Notes under the pieces: model-generated
Seen by the model: only the letters and a program-made list of their open reading frames with translations
The model's database searches: none
Told to the model about the DNA's origin: nothing
Assembly: GCA_026707225.1 (NCBI GenBank)
Contig: JAPOXG010000117.1
Coordinates: 46,697-110,696 of the forward strand
Length of the DNA: 64,000 bases
Source of the DNA: Chloroflexota bacterium
Lineage (GTDB): Bacteria > Chloroflexota > Anaerolineae > Aggregatilineales > Phototrophicaceae
Direction: 5' to 3'
Position numbers and translations under genes: made by a program
Shown here: positions 1 through 8,085 of the stretch, piece after piece
Layout of the letters: each line of letters starts with the position of its first letter
Position numbering within the stretch: the stretch's first letter is position 1

Positions 1-931
1 GTTTGCGCGGCAGCGGGTGCATCAGGATGGCGTCCGCCGGCGCCCAGGACAGCAGATCCGGCGTCATGATGAAGCGGTCTTTGATGCGCTCGTATGCCTC
101 CGCGTCGTTGAACCTCTCCTCCTGAATCCGCGTCCAATAGATGACATCGGTCTCGGCGATGACATCCATCAGATTGTCGGTTTGGCGGACGGCGATGCCA
201 TGCGCCTGCACCAGATCGGTGATGTCGCTTGGCATGCCCAGGCTCTCCGGCGCGACCAGACAAAGCCGGACGTCAAGGGCATCGTAGTAGGCGATGAGTT
301 TCGCCAGCGAATGCACCGTGCGGCCGTGTTTGAGATCGCCGACGAGCGTGATCGTCAGCCCGTCTAGCGAATTCTTCCGGTCGTAGATGGTGAATATATC
401 GAGCAGGGCCTGGGTTGGGTGCTCGCCTATGCCATCGCCGCCGCTGATGGCGACCGTCGGATTGTCGATGCGCCCGTTGAGTAGGTCGAGATAGTAGCCG
501 GCTTCATAAGACGATCCGATTTCCGGGTGACGCAGGACGATCACGTCTGAATAGCAGCCGGTGGCGCGGATGGTATCGGACAGGTTCTCGCCTTTGTACA
601 TCGAGGAAAAGCGCACGCCGTTGCTGACGGCGATCACATCGCCGCCGAGGCGCCGCATCGCCGCCTGAAAGGACATATCGGTCCGGGTGCTGGCTTCGAA
701 AAAGAGCGATGCCATCACCTTGCCGGCGCAGAGTTCGGTCAAGCCACGGTCGCTGCTGCGGATGCGTTTGCGGATGGATGCCGCGGCGTTGAAGAGGATA
801 TCCAGGTCGCGCCGCTGAAATTGGTCGACGGAAATGATGTGCTTGCCCAGAAAGTCGCCCCGGATGGCCGGTGGCTGATAGTTGCGAGCGTGAGAGCTGA
901 TAGCTGATTCAGTGCCGCTTTCGCTTGCCAA
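1..931 (-). CDS. pyrB: Aspartate carbamoyltransferase catalytic chain (3' end beyond the window)
   Basis: Joins carbamoyl phosphate to L-aspartate, the first committed step of pyrimidine synthesis, in the cytoplasm. The frame is absent from the ORF track because it runs off the left edge without a stop. Translating the minus strand gives about 310 residues with the family motifs in order: ASTRTDMSF (carbamoyl phosphate site), GEHPTQALLD, and HPLPR just before the edge. Perhaps 10-20 C-terminal residues are missing. I place the start at a TTG at 931 because GGGAGG lies 5 bases upstream and the residues after it lead straight into the family N-terminus (FLGKHIISVDQF). The ATG ORF at 960 is in another frame and is a shadow. 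It lies downstream of fhs on the same strand, separated by an inverted-repeat element. Confidence 0.93.
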   Translation of the reverse strand, partial: MASESGTESAISSHARNYQPPAIRGDFLGKHIISVDQFQRRDLDILFNAAASIRKRIRSSDRGLTELCAGKVMASLFFEASTRTDMSFQAAMRRLGGDVIAVSNGVRFSSMYKGENLSDTIRATGCYSDVIVLRHPEIGSSYEAGYYLDLLNGRIDNPTVAISGGDGIGEHPTQALLDIFTIYDRKNSLDGLTITLVGDLKHGRTVHSLAKLIAYYDALDVRLCLVAPESLGMPSDITDLVQAHGIAVRQTDNLMDVIAETDVIYWTRIQEERFNDAEAYERIKDRFIMTPDLLSWAPADAILMHPLPRK

Positions 932-968
932 TGAGACCTCCCAGTCCTTTCTATCCCCATCCAGTAAG

Positions 969-1054
969 ATATCTGTAGGGGCGACTTATCAAGTCGCCCG
1001 ACAACGCATCTTGTCGCTACGACGGGCGACCCAATGGCTCGCCCCTACAGATAT
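969..1054. repeat. Full-length paired-hairpin interspersed repeat (TGTAGGGGCGA family)
   Basis: The outer arms ATATCTGTAGGGGCGA and TCGCCCCTACAGATAT are a perfect 16-base inverted repeat. Inside the left arm is the hairpin GGGCGACTT-ATC-AAGTCGCCC; the right half carries GGGCGACCC-AAT-GGCTCGCCC. It fills the fhs-pyrB gap. It is one of four full-length copies in the window. Confidence 0.85.
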
Positions 1055-1080
1055 CATTTGCGCGACTATGTGTCACTTGC

Positions 1081-2784
1081 TCAGAACAAGCCAACAACCT
1101 TACCATCTTCGTCAATATCGACGTTCATCGCCGCTGGACGCCGTCCCAAGCCAGGCATGGTCCGCACATCGCCACAGAGCGGATAGATGAAGCCGGCGCC
1201 CGCCGCGGCGCGAATGTCGGTGATGCTGATGCGGAAGCCATCTGGCGCGCCCTTCAGCTTGGGATTGTCGCTCAGGCTGAGGTGCGTCTTGGCCATGCAG
1301 ATCGGCAGCGAGCGCAGCCCCTGTTCTTCGTATTGTCGAATCTTGCGGCTGGCAACCGGCGCATAATCGACGCCATCGGCGCGATAGATCTCGGTCGCGA
1401 TCGTTTCGATTTTGTCTTTGATTGACATGTCGTCGGGATAAAGCAGGCGGAATTCATTGTGCATCTCGCAAGCGGACACGATCATCTCAGCCAGCTCGAC
1501 CGCGCCCGCGCCGCCTTCCGCCCAGTGCCGCGCCACCGCGACGCCGGTTGCGCCAGCGGCCAAGGCGATCTCGCGCGCCGCGTCAATTTCCGCGGCCGTA
1601 TCATCGGCGAAGACATTTATGGCGACCACCGGATTGACGCCGAACTTCTTGAGGTTTTCCAAGTGGCGCGCCATATTAACCGCGCCCGCTTCGACATCAG
1701 CGACATTTTCATTTTTCAAAGCCGGATCAATGGGCTTGCCGGGGATGATGGTGTATTTGCCGGTATGCGCCTTGAGCGCGCGAATGGTGGTCACGAGGAC
1801 GACGGCGTTAGGCTTCAGGCCGCTGATGCGCGATTTGATATTGAAGAATTTCTCCGCGCCGATATCCGCGCCGAAGCCGGACTCGGTCACGACATAATCG
1901 CCGCATTTCATGGCGATCAAATCGGCGATGATGGAGGAATTGCCGTGGGCGATATTGGCGAAGGGACCGGCATGGACCAGAGCTGGGGTGTTTTCCAGCG
2001 TCTGCATGAGATTTGGCTTGATCGCTTCTTTCATCAGCACGGTGGCGGCGCCGGCCGCTTGAATGTCCTCGGCGGTGACCGGATGCTTGTCGCGGTCGTA
2101 GGCGACGACCATCTCGCCGATGCGTTCGCGCATATCTTGCAGCGAGGTGGTCAGCGCCAGGATCGCCATGATTTCCGAAGCGACGGTGATATCGTAGCCG
2201 GATTGGCGCGGCACGCCGTCAAAGCGCGCCCCCAAGCCGACGATGATATTGCGCAGGGCGCGGTCGTTGAGGTCGACGACGCGGCGCCAGGCGATGTTGT
2301 GGATATCGATGTTGCGGGCGTTGCCATGATAAATGTGGGCGTCGAGCATGGCGGCGATCAGATTATGCGCGGCGCTGATGGCATGGATGTCGCCGGTCAA
2401 ATGCAGGTTGAAATTCTCCATTGGCACAATCTGGCTGTAGCCGCCGCCGGCCGCCCCGCCTTTGATGCCGAAGGTGGGACCTTGCGAGGGCTGGCGCACG
2501 GTGATGATTGCGTTCTTGCCGATGTGTTTCATCGCCTGTCCGATGCCGACGGTGGTGGTGGATTTGCCTTCGCCCAGCGGCGTCGGCGTGATGGCGGTTA
2601 CATCGACATATTTGGCGTCAGGTCTTGACTGGAGTCTTTCAAGCGCAGCGAGATTGATCTTGGCGACGTGCTTTCCGTAATGCTCCAGGTCCGTCTTCGG
2701 ATCCAGCCCCATTTGTTCCGCGATTTCATTGATATGAGCGAGGTTTGCCTTCTGCGCGATTGCCAAGTCAGATGGGATGCTCAT
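1081..2784 (-). CDS. fhs: Formate--tetrahydrofolate ligase
   Basis: ATP-dependent formation of 10-formyl-THF from formate and THF, feeding purine and one-carbon metabolism or the Wood-Ljungdahl methyl branch. About 567 residues, close to the usual 555-560. The P-loop PTPLGEGKSTTT is near residues 68-78, followed by the glycine-rich FTHFS signature GIKGGAAGGGYSQI and a C-terminal GDVRTMPGLGRRPAA. The ORF track starts at 2805, but the second Met (MSIPSD) has GAAAGG about 8 bases upstream and fits the family better, so 2784 is used. No acetyl-CoA pathway genes are nearby, so an anabolic folate role is as likely as acetogenesis. Confidence 0.95.
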   Translation of the reverse strand: MSIPSDLAIAQKANLAHINEIAEQMGLDPKTDLEHYGKHVAKINLAALERLQSRPDAKYVDVTAITPTPLGEGKSTTTVGIGQAMKHIGKNAIITVRQPSQGPTFGIKGGAAGGGYSQIVPMENFNLHLTGDIHAISAAHNLIAAMLDAHIYHGNARNIDIHNIAWRRVVDLNDRALRNIIVGLGARFDGVPRQSGYDITVASEIMAILALTTSLQDMRERIGEMVVAYDRDKHPVTAEDIQAAGAATVLMKEAIKPNLMQTLENTPALVHAGPFANIAHGNSSIIADLIAMKCGDYVVTESGFGADIGAEKFFNIKSRISGLKPNAVVLVTTIRALKAHTGKYTIIPGKPIDPALKNENVADVEAGAVNMARHLENLKKFGVNPVVAINVFADDTAAEIDAAREIALAAGATGVAVARHWAEGGAGAVELAEMIVSACEMHNEFRLLYPDDMSIKDKIETIATEIYRADGVDYAPVASRKIRQYEEQGLRSLPICMAKTHLSLSDNPKLKGAPDGFRISITDIRAAAGAGFIYPLCGDVRTMPGLGRRPAAMNVDIDEDGKVVGLF

Positions 2785-2946
2785 GCTGGGTCGCCTTTCG
2801 ATCATGCAAACTGGGCGGCGCAGGTGGGCGATAGGCGCGGCGGAAGATGATAGCGTTCATTAGCGGTCTCTACTCTAACTTTAACATACTAAGCGATTTT
2901 TCCTAATGAGGCCTAGACATTGGCTTTCAATTGAGCGATTGACTTC

Positions 2947-2952
2947 TATAAT
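2947..2952 (+). promoter_or_regulatory. Candidate -10 box for the MFS gene
   Basis: A perfect TATAAT lies 36 bases before the proposed TTG start. The -35 region is poor (CTTTCA at 17 bases), so only the -10 is marked. Confidence 0.4.
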
Positions 2953-2988
2953 CTTGAGAATCAATCAAGCAAGCGGGGCGAGCGGATC

Positions 2989-4275
2989 TTGCGGCTATTG
3001 ACAGCGAGCGCGCCGGGCCAGAGCAGGCTGGTCGCCGCCAGCCCATTCTTCTACGGCTGGGTGGTTTGGCTGGTCGCCTTGATCGGGGCGATCTGCAGCT
3101 CTCCCGGTCAAAGTTTTTCCGTCTCGCTGTTCATGGATTTCTTCATTGAAGATTTCGGGCTGGACCGCACGACGGTCAGCGGATTATATGGCGCGGGCAC
3201 TTTCGTCGCCTCGCTGGGCTTGACCTGGGTTGGCCGGCGGATAGACGCCATGGGCAACCGCCGCGTCGGTGTCGCCATCGGCTTGCTGTTCGCGCTTGTC
3301 TTGGCGCTTTGCTCGCTGATCAACGGTCCCGTCATGCTCTTCTTCGCCTTCGCCGGCATGCGCGGGTTGGGGCAGGGCGCCTTGACGCTGGTGAGCACAA
3401 CGGCAGTGGCCAACTGGTTTCGGCAGCATCGCGGCCGAATGATGGCGCTCTTGGCTTTGGCATTCGCTTTGTTTCAGGGCCTCTATGTCAATCTGCTGCG
3501 CCTGCTGCTGGAGGCGACAGATTGGCGGTCGGTTTTCATCGTCCTGGGCGTCGCCGTCATGGCGCTCGTGGTACCGGCATTCGGTCTGCTGATGCGCAGC
3601 CGGCCAGAACCGTACGGGCTGATGCCTGACAATGCGGCGGACGATGAGAAATCGAACGGAGCCGGCGAGGGCGATCACGAGGACAACTGGAGGCTGAAAG
3701 AGGCGCTGCGCACCCCGATATTGTGGGTGTTCATCGCCGCGCGCATACTCCCGTCCGCTTGGGGAACGGGGCTGATTCTGCATCAGGTCTCCATCTTCGC
3801 CGTGCTTGATCATAGCGCGCAAGTCGCCACCGAGACCTTCGCGATGATATCGCTCTTTGCAGCCGGCTCTGCGCTATTGGCTGGCTATTTGATTGATCGC
3901 GTCAAGCCCTCTTATGTGGCCGCCTTGCAGATGCTGGCGCTGCTCTGCTCTTGCGCGCTGGCGATGATCATGCGCGAGCCTCACCAACTAATCGCCTACG
4001 CCTTGGCTTTTGGCTTGGGCATGGGCATCGGCTACGTATTTGATGGCGCCGTTTGGCCCAATCTCTTCGGGCGGCAGTTTCAGGGCGAGATTCGCGGATT
4101 CGTTTACACGTCCAGCGTCATCGGCAGCGCGCTCGGTCCGGCGATTTTTGGCCTGAGTTTTGACGCGAGCGGCGGTTATCAACCGGTGCTTTGGCTGGGC
4201 GCGGGCTTGTGCCTGCTGGTGCTGATGGCGGCGCTGCTCACGCCTCTACCGCGGCGCAAGTTCCCCATCCAGTGA
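2989..4275 (+). CDS. Major facilitator superfamily transporter
   Basis: A 428-residue polytopic membrane protein of about 12 hydrophobic segments. The N-terminus (FFYGWVVWLVALIGA) followed by an MFS loop 2-3 motif (GRRIDAMGNRRVG, around residues 82-94) resembles the oxalate/formate antiporter and monocarboxylate branch of the MFS. A charged central loop (ADDEKSNGAGEGDHEDNW) separates the two six-helix halves. The substrate cannot be read from the sequence. The start is a TTG with no strong ribosome site, so the N-terminus is uncertain by several codons. It diverges from fhs and converges with glgB. Confidence 0.85.
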   Translation: MRLLTASAPGQSRLVAASPFFYGWVVWLVALIGAICSSPGQSFSVSLFMDFFIEDFGLDRTTVSGLYGAGTFVASLGLTWVGRRIDAMGNRRVGVAIGLLFALVLALCSLINGPVMLFFAFAGMRGLGQGALTLVSTTAVANWFRQHRGRMMALLALAFALFQGLYVNLLRLLLEATDWRSVFIVLGVAVMALVVPAFGLLMRSRPEPYGLMPDNAADDEKSNGAGEGDHEDNWRLKEALRTPILWVFIAARILPSAWGTGLILHQVSIFAVLDHSAQVATETFAMISLFAAGSALLAGYLIDRVKPSYVAALQMLALLCSCALAMIMREPHQLIAYALAFGLGMGIGYVFDGAVWPNLFGRQFQGEIRGFVYTSSVIGSALGPAIFGLSFDASGGYQPVLWLGAGLCLLVLMAALLTPLPRRKFPIQ

Positions 4276-4280
4276 CATCC

Positions 4281-4411
4281 TTAGGGGCGACTCGGCGCGT
4301 CGCCCGCGACAAACATCCTGAACATGTCGGCGATCGAGCCACGGGCTCGCCCCTACAGCGCCCGCCGGACAATTGGTGAATCTCTGGGCGACTCACAGAG
4401 TCGCCCCTACA
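4281..4411. repeat. Paired-hairpin repeat plus an extra half unit
   Basis: 4281-4358 is a full copy: TTAGGGGCGAC...GGGCTCGCCCCTACA, with mismatched inner arms. 4386-4411 is a right-hand half unit, GGGCGACTC-ACA-GAGTCGCCCCTAC, with a perfect 9-base stem. Both lie between the convergent MFS and glgB genes, where they could act as bidirectional RNA hairpins. Confidence 0.8.
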
Positions 4412-4461
4412 ATTCTTCCTTATTGTAGACAGTCCAATTCATGGGCAATCACTATTTCAGC

Positions 4462-6669
4462 CTACTTGGACTCTTCAGTGCTTTGGATTTTCAGGATCAA
4501 AATCGCTAGTGGAGGCAAGCGCAGGTTGATGCTATGTGGCAGGCCGTGAGTGGCGAACTCGTCGCTGTGGACGCCGCCCGCGTTGCCAACATCCCCGCCG
4601 CCATAGCAGCTGGCATCGCTATTGAGCAGCTCGCGATAATAGCCGGACTCCGGGACGCCGATGAGATAATTCTCACGAACCACCGGTGTGCAGTTCAGCA
4701 CGGCGACGAGGAAGTCTCCTCTATCTCGGGCATAGCGGATGTAGCTGTAGACGCTGTAATCGGCGTCATTGGCTTCAATCCAGCGGAAGCCCTCCGGCGC
4801 GAAATCAAGCTCCCAGAGGGCGCGCTGCTGGCGATAGAGAAGATTGAGGTCGCGGACATAAGACTGCATTTGAGCATGTTTTTCGTAGTCCAGCAGGTAC
4901 CAATCGAGGCTGCGCTCCTCGCTCCATTCGGCGAATTGGGCGATTTCGTTGCCCATGAAGTTGAGCACCTTGCCGACCTGGGTGTATTGGTAGCCGAAGA
5001 GCAGGCGCAGACCAGCGAATTTCTGCCAGTAGTCACCCGGCAGCTTGCCGATCAGCGAGCCTTTCAGGTGCACGACTTCATCGTGGGAGAGGGGGAGGAC
5101 GAAATTTTCGCTGAAGGCGTAGAGCAGGGCGAAGGTAATCTGATGGTGATGAAAACGCCGATGCACCGGTTCGCGCGCCATGTAGTTCAACGTGTCGTGC
5201 ATCCAGCCCATGTTCCATTTTAGGGTGAAGCCGAGCCCGCCAATGTACGTCGGGCGCGAGACCATGTTCCAGGCGGTGGATTCTTCGGCGATGGTGATGG
5301 CGCCGGGCGCTTCGGCGTGGACGACTTCGTTGAATTCGCGCAAGAAGGCGAGGGCGGCGAGATTCTCATGGCTGCCGTATTCGTTCGCTCGCCACTCGCC
5401 GTCTTCGCGCGAGAAGTTGAGATAGATCATCGACGAGACGGCGTCCACGCGCAAGCCATCGATGTGATACTCTCTCAGCCAGAATAGGGCGTTGGAAAGC
5501 AAGAAACTGCGGACCTCACTGCGGGCATAGTTGAAGGTCATGGTGCCCCAGTCCGGTTGTTCACCCTGCAGCGGATCTTCGTGGCTGTAAAGATGCGTGC
5601 CATCGAAGTAATTCAGTCCATGCCCGTCTTTGGGGAAGTGGGCTGGCACCCAGTCGAGGATGACGGCGATGTTGTTCTGGTGGCAGCGGTCGATCAAATG
5701 CATGAAGTCGGCCGGGGCGCCGTAGCGGCTGGTCGGGGCGAAATAACCGGTCACTTGATAACCCCAGGAGGCGTCCAGCGGATGCTCGGCGACCGGCAGC
5801 AATTCGAGGTGGGTGTAGCCCATATCGACGAGATAGGGCACAAGCTCCTCCGCCAGCTCGCGATAGGTCAGGAATTCGTCTCCCTGCTTGCGCCGCCATG
5901 AACCCAGGTGCAGCTCATATATATTCATCGGCTGCGAGAGCGGGTCGCTTTGCGGGCGGGCGCTCAACCAGTCGCGGTCGCTCCAGGGATACTGCTCAAG
6001 GTGGTAAACAATCGAAGCGGTTTGCGGGCGCAGCTCGCTGTAAAAGCCGTAAGGGTCAGACTTTTGAGCGCGATAGCCGCGGTTGTGCGAGCGGATTTCG
6101 TATTTGTAGCGCGCCCCTTCCGCCAAGCCCGGCACGAAGATCTCCCAAATGCCTGACTCGCTGTTGTTTTCCATGACGTGGCTGCGCTCGTCCCAGCGGT
6201 TGAAATCTCCTACCAAGGCGACTTTGTAGCAGTTGGGCGCCCAAACGGCGAAATGGATGCCGGCCAGGCCCTTGATCTCGCGGGTGTGCGCGCCCAGCTT
6301 CCGGTATATGTCCCGATGCCTTCCCTGGCTGAATAGATAAATGTCGTATTCCGACAGGAGCGGTGGATGAATGTAGGGATCGCCCCAGGATTCGCTGCTG
6401 CCATCAACGGTGATCGCCTCGAAGTGGTAGGGCGCGTCAGCCCAAGTCGAATCCAGCTCAGCGATGAAGAAACCATCCTGGTGGGACTTCTTCATGGGGA
6501 CGCGGACATCAGACGCGTCATTGACCAGCGTTACGCGTTTTGCCCAAGGTCGCAGCGCGCGGATGGAGACCTCGTCGCCTTGATGATGTCTGCCTAGTAT
6601 GGACGACGGCGCGCCCATCTCGCCCGTGACAAGCGCTTGAATCGCATCCGGATGTATTGACAGCGGCAT
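4462..6669 (-). CDS. glgB: 1,4-alpha-glucan branching enzyme
   Basis: Cuts alpha-1,4 glucan chains and re-attaches them by alpha-1,6 links in glycogen synthesis. 735 residues, the normal length of the long bacterial form. An N-terminal beta-sandwich (about 1-110) is followed by a CBM48 module (around 115-210, GIHFAVWAPNCYKVALVGDFNRW) and a GH13 barrel. The catalytic set is visible: nucleophile Asp in GLRVDAV (about 406), acid Glu in TIAEES (about 461), and Asp in PLSHDEV (about 529). A C-terminal all-beta domain follows. No other glycogen genes are in the window. Confidence 0.96.
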   Translation of the reverse strand: MPLSIHPDAIQALVTGEMGAPSSILGRHHQGDEVSIRALRPWAKRVTLVNDASDVRVPMKKSHQDGFFIAELDSTWADAPYHFEAITVDGSSESWGDPYIHPPLLSEYDIYLFSQGRHRDIYRKLGAHTREIKGLAGIHFAVWAPNCYKVALVGDFNRWDERSHVMENNSESGIWEIFVPGLAEGARYKYEIRSHNRGYRAQKSDPYGFYSELRPQTASIVYHLEQYPWSDRDWLSARPQSDPLSQPMNIYELHLGSWRRKQGDEFLTYRELAEELVPYLVDMGYTHLELLPVAEHPLDASWGYQVTGYFAPTSRYGAPADFMHLIDRCHQNNIAVILDWVPAHFPKDGHGLNYFDGTHLYSHEDPLQGEQPDWGTMTFNYARSEVRSFLLSNALFWLREYHIDGLRVDAVSSMIYLNFSREDGEWRANEYGSHENLAALAFLREFNEVVHAEAPGAITIAEESTAWNMVSRPTYIGGLGFTLKWNMGWMHDTLNYMAREPVHRRFHHHQITFALLYAFSENFVLPLSHDEVVHLKGSLIGKLPGDYWQKFAGLRLLFGYQYTQVGKVLNFMGNEIAQFAEWSEERSLDWYLLDYEKHAQMQSYVRDLNLLYRQQRALWELDFAPEGFRWIEANDADYSVYSYIRYARDRGDFLVAVLNCTPVVRENYLIGVPESGYYRELLNSDASCYGGGDVGNAGGVHSDEFATHGLPHSINLRLPPLAILILKIQSTEESK

Positions 6670-6783
6670 GCCCTTTCCTTGAGAATGATGCGGAAATCGC
6701 TGCGCGCATTATAGCGACATAATGTCGATTTGTAGATTGTCCGCCGGCGGACGGAGTTTGGACCGGTTGGGAACTGACGGACT

Positions 6784-6813
6784 TTGTGATATTATAGAAA
6801 ATAAATTCTATAA
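6784..6813 (+). promoter_or_regulatory. AT-rich palindrome upstream of dinB, candidate operator
   Basis: TTATAGAA-AATAAA-TTCTATAA (6792-6813) is a perfect 8-6-8 inverted repeat. It lies between a possible -35 (TTGTGA, 6784) and overlaps a possible -10 (TATAAC, 6809). A further TTCTATTCTGAAT half-like motif follows. Its position over the promoter of a translesion polymerase suggests an SOS-type repressor site. The sequence is not one of the well-known LexA boxes. Confidence 0.45.
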
Positions 6814-6863
6814 CATTCTATTCTGAATACGATGATGATCATTCTGCTCGCGGCGCAGCACTA

Positions 6864-8072
6864 ATGGCGAAGACGCGCAAAATCTTACACCTTGATTTGG
6901 ACGCCTTCTTCTGCGCGGTCGAAGAGCAGTTGAATCCCGAGTTGCGCGGCAAAGCGATTGCGGTTGGCGGCAAGCCGAACGAACGCGGCGTCGTCTCGTC
7001 CGCGTCTTATCCGGCGCGGAAATACGGCGTGCGCTCGGCGATGCCGATGGCGCAGGCGCTGCGCTTATGTCCGCACCTGATCGTCGTGGGGCAGACGCGC
7101 GGCGTCTACGGCGAGCGATCGAAGGCGGTGATGGCGATCTTGCGCGACACCGCGCCCTACGTCGAGCCCCTGTCAATTGACGAAGCTTTCCTCGATGTGA
7201 CGATATTGCCGGATGACATTGAAGCGATTGCCAGCAAACTGCAAAAGCGAATCAATGACGAGCTTGATTTGCCCTGTTCCCTGGGTGGCGCGACCAACAA
7301 GCTGGTTGCGAAGACGGCGAACACGGTTGGCAAGGCGCGGCGATTGACGGACAAACCGCCGAACGCTATTACGATTGTGCCGCCAGGCGAAGAGGCGAGC
7401 TTCCTGGCGCCACTGCCGATACGGAGGCTTTGGGGCGTCGGACCGAAAAACACGGAAACGCTGAACGCGCTCGGCCTGACCACTGTCGGCGATATCGCCA
7501 ATTGGACCGAGGCGGCATTGACAGCGCGGCTGGGAAAGCTGGGCGCCGATATCTGGAGGCGCGCGCAGGGAATCGACTTCCGGCCCGTCTTGACGGAGCA
7601 CGAGGCCAAGTCAATCAGCAAGGAAGTGACCTTCGCCAAAGATGTCGCGGACGAGGCGGACCTGAAGCTGACGCTGCGGCGCTTGTCCGATGGCGTTGGG
7701 CGCCAGGCGCGCAAAGCCGGTCTCGCTGGCACAACCATCAAGCTCAAACTGCGCTGGACCGATTTCACGACGCTGAGCCGTCAATTGACGCTGGACAATC
7801 CGACCGATTTGGATGGCGTGATTTACAATTCAGCCATTCAGCTTTTCGACCAGGTATGGATCAAAGGCAAACCGGTCCGCTTGATCGGGGTCGGCTTGGG
7901 TGGTTTCGGCGCGCCGAGCAATCAGCTGGGCTTGTGGGACGACCGCGGTGGCGAACGGCATGCGGAGGAATTGCAGTCCGCGCTTGATCAATTGCGCGAC
8001 CGTTTCGGCGAGACGATGATAACGAGAGCCAGCGATCTGCGCTATGTGCCCAATGAGGACAACAAGCGATGA
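6864..8072 (+). CDS. dinB: DNA polymerase IV, Y-family translesion polymerase
   Basis: Error-prone bypass polymerase. 402 residues. The N-terminal catalytic Asp motif HLDLDAFFCAVEE is near residues 9-21. The second acidic motif SIDEAFLDVT is near 103-112. The palm is followed by a helix-hairpin-helix thumb (LWGVGPKNTETL) and a little-finger domain. The extreme C-terminus (ASDLRYVPNEDNKR) shows no obvious QLxLF-type clamp-binding motif, though QLGLWDD around 355 could serve. It stands alone and is convergent with the ABC exporter genes, 13 bases apart. A palindrome over its promoter suggests damage-inducible control. Confidence 0.94.
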   Translation: MAKTRKILHLDLDAFFCAVEEQLNPELRGKAIAVGGKPNERGVVSSASYPARKYGVRSAMPMAQALRLCPHLIVVGQTRGVYGERSKAVMAILRDTAPYVEPLSIDEAFLDVTILPDDIEAIASKLQKRINDELDLPCSLGGATNKLVAKTANTVGKARRLTDKPPNAITIVPPGEEASFLAPLPIRRLWGVGPKNTETLNALGLTTVGDIANWTEAALTARLGKLGADIWRRAQGIDFRPVLTEHEAKSISKEVTFAKDVADEADLKLTLRRLSDGVGRQARKAGLAGTTIKLKLRWTDFTTLSRQLTLDNPTDLDGVIYNSAIQLFDQVWIKGKPVRLIGVGLGGFGAPSNQLGLWDDRGGERHAEELQSALDQLRDRFGETMITRASDLRYVPNEDNKR

Positions 8073-8085
8073 GTGGCGAGGTCAG

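Noticed and set aside
739-960. 73-codon minus-strand ORF starting with ATG at 960
   Set aside because: Overlaps the start of pyrB in another frame; the pyrB frame has the motifs and a ribosome site.
1459-2628. 389-codon plus-strand ORF
   Set aside because: It is antisense to fhs, whose motifs are unambiguous; high-GC shadow frame.
1081-2784. fhs as evidence of acetogenesis
   Set aside because: No other Wood-Ljungdahl genes nearby; the enzyme is widespread in non-acetogens.
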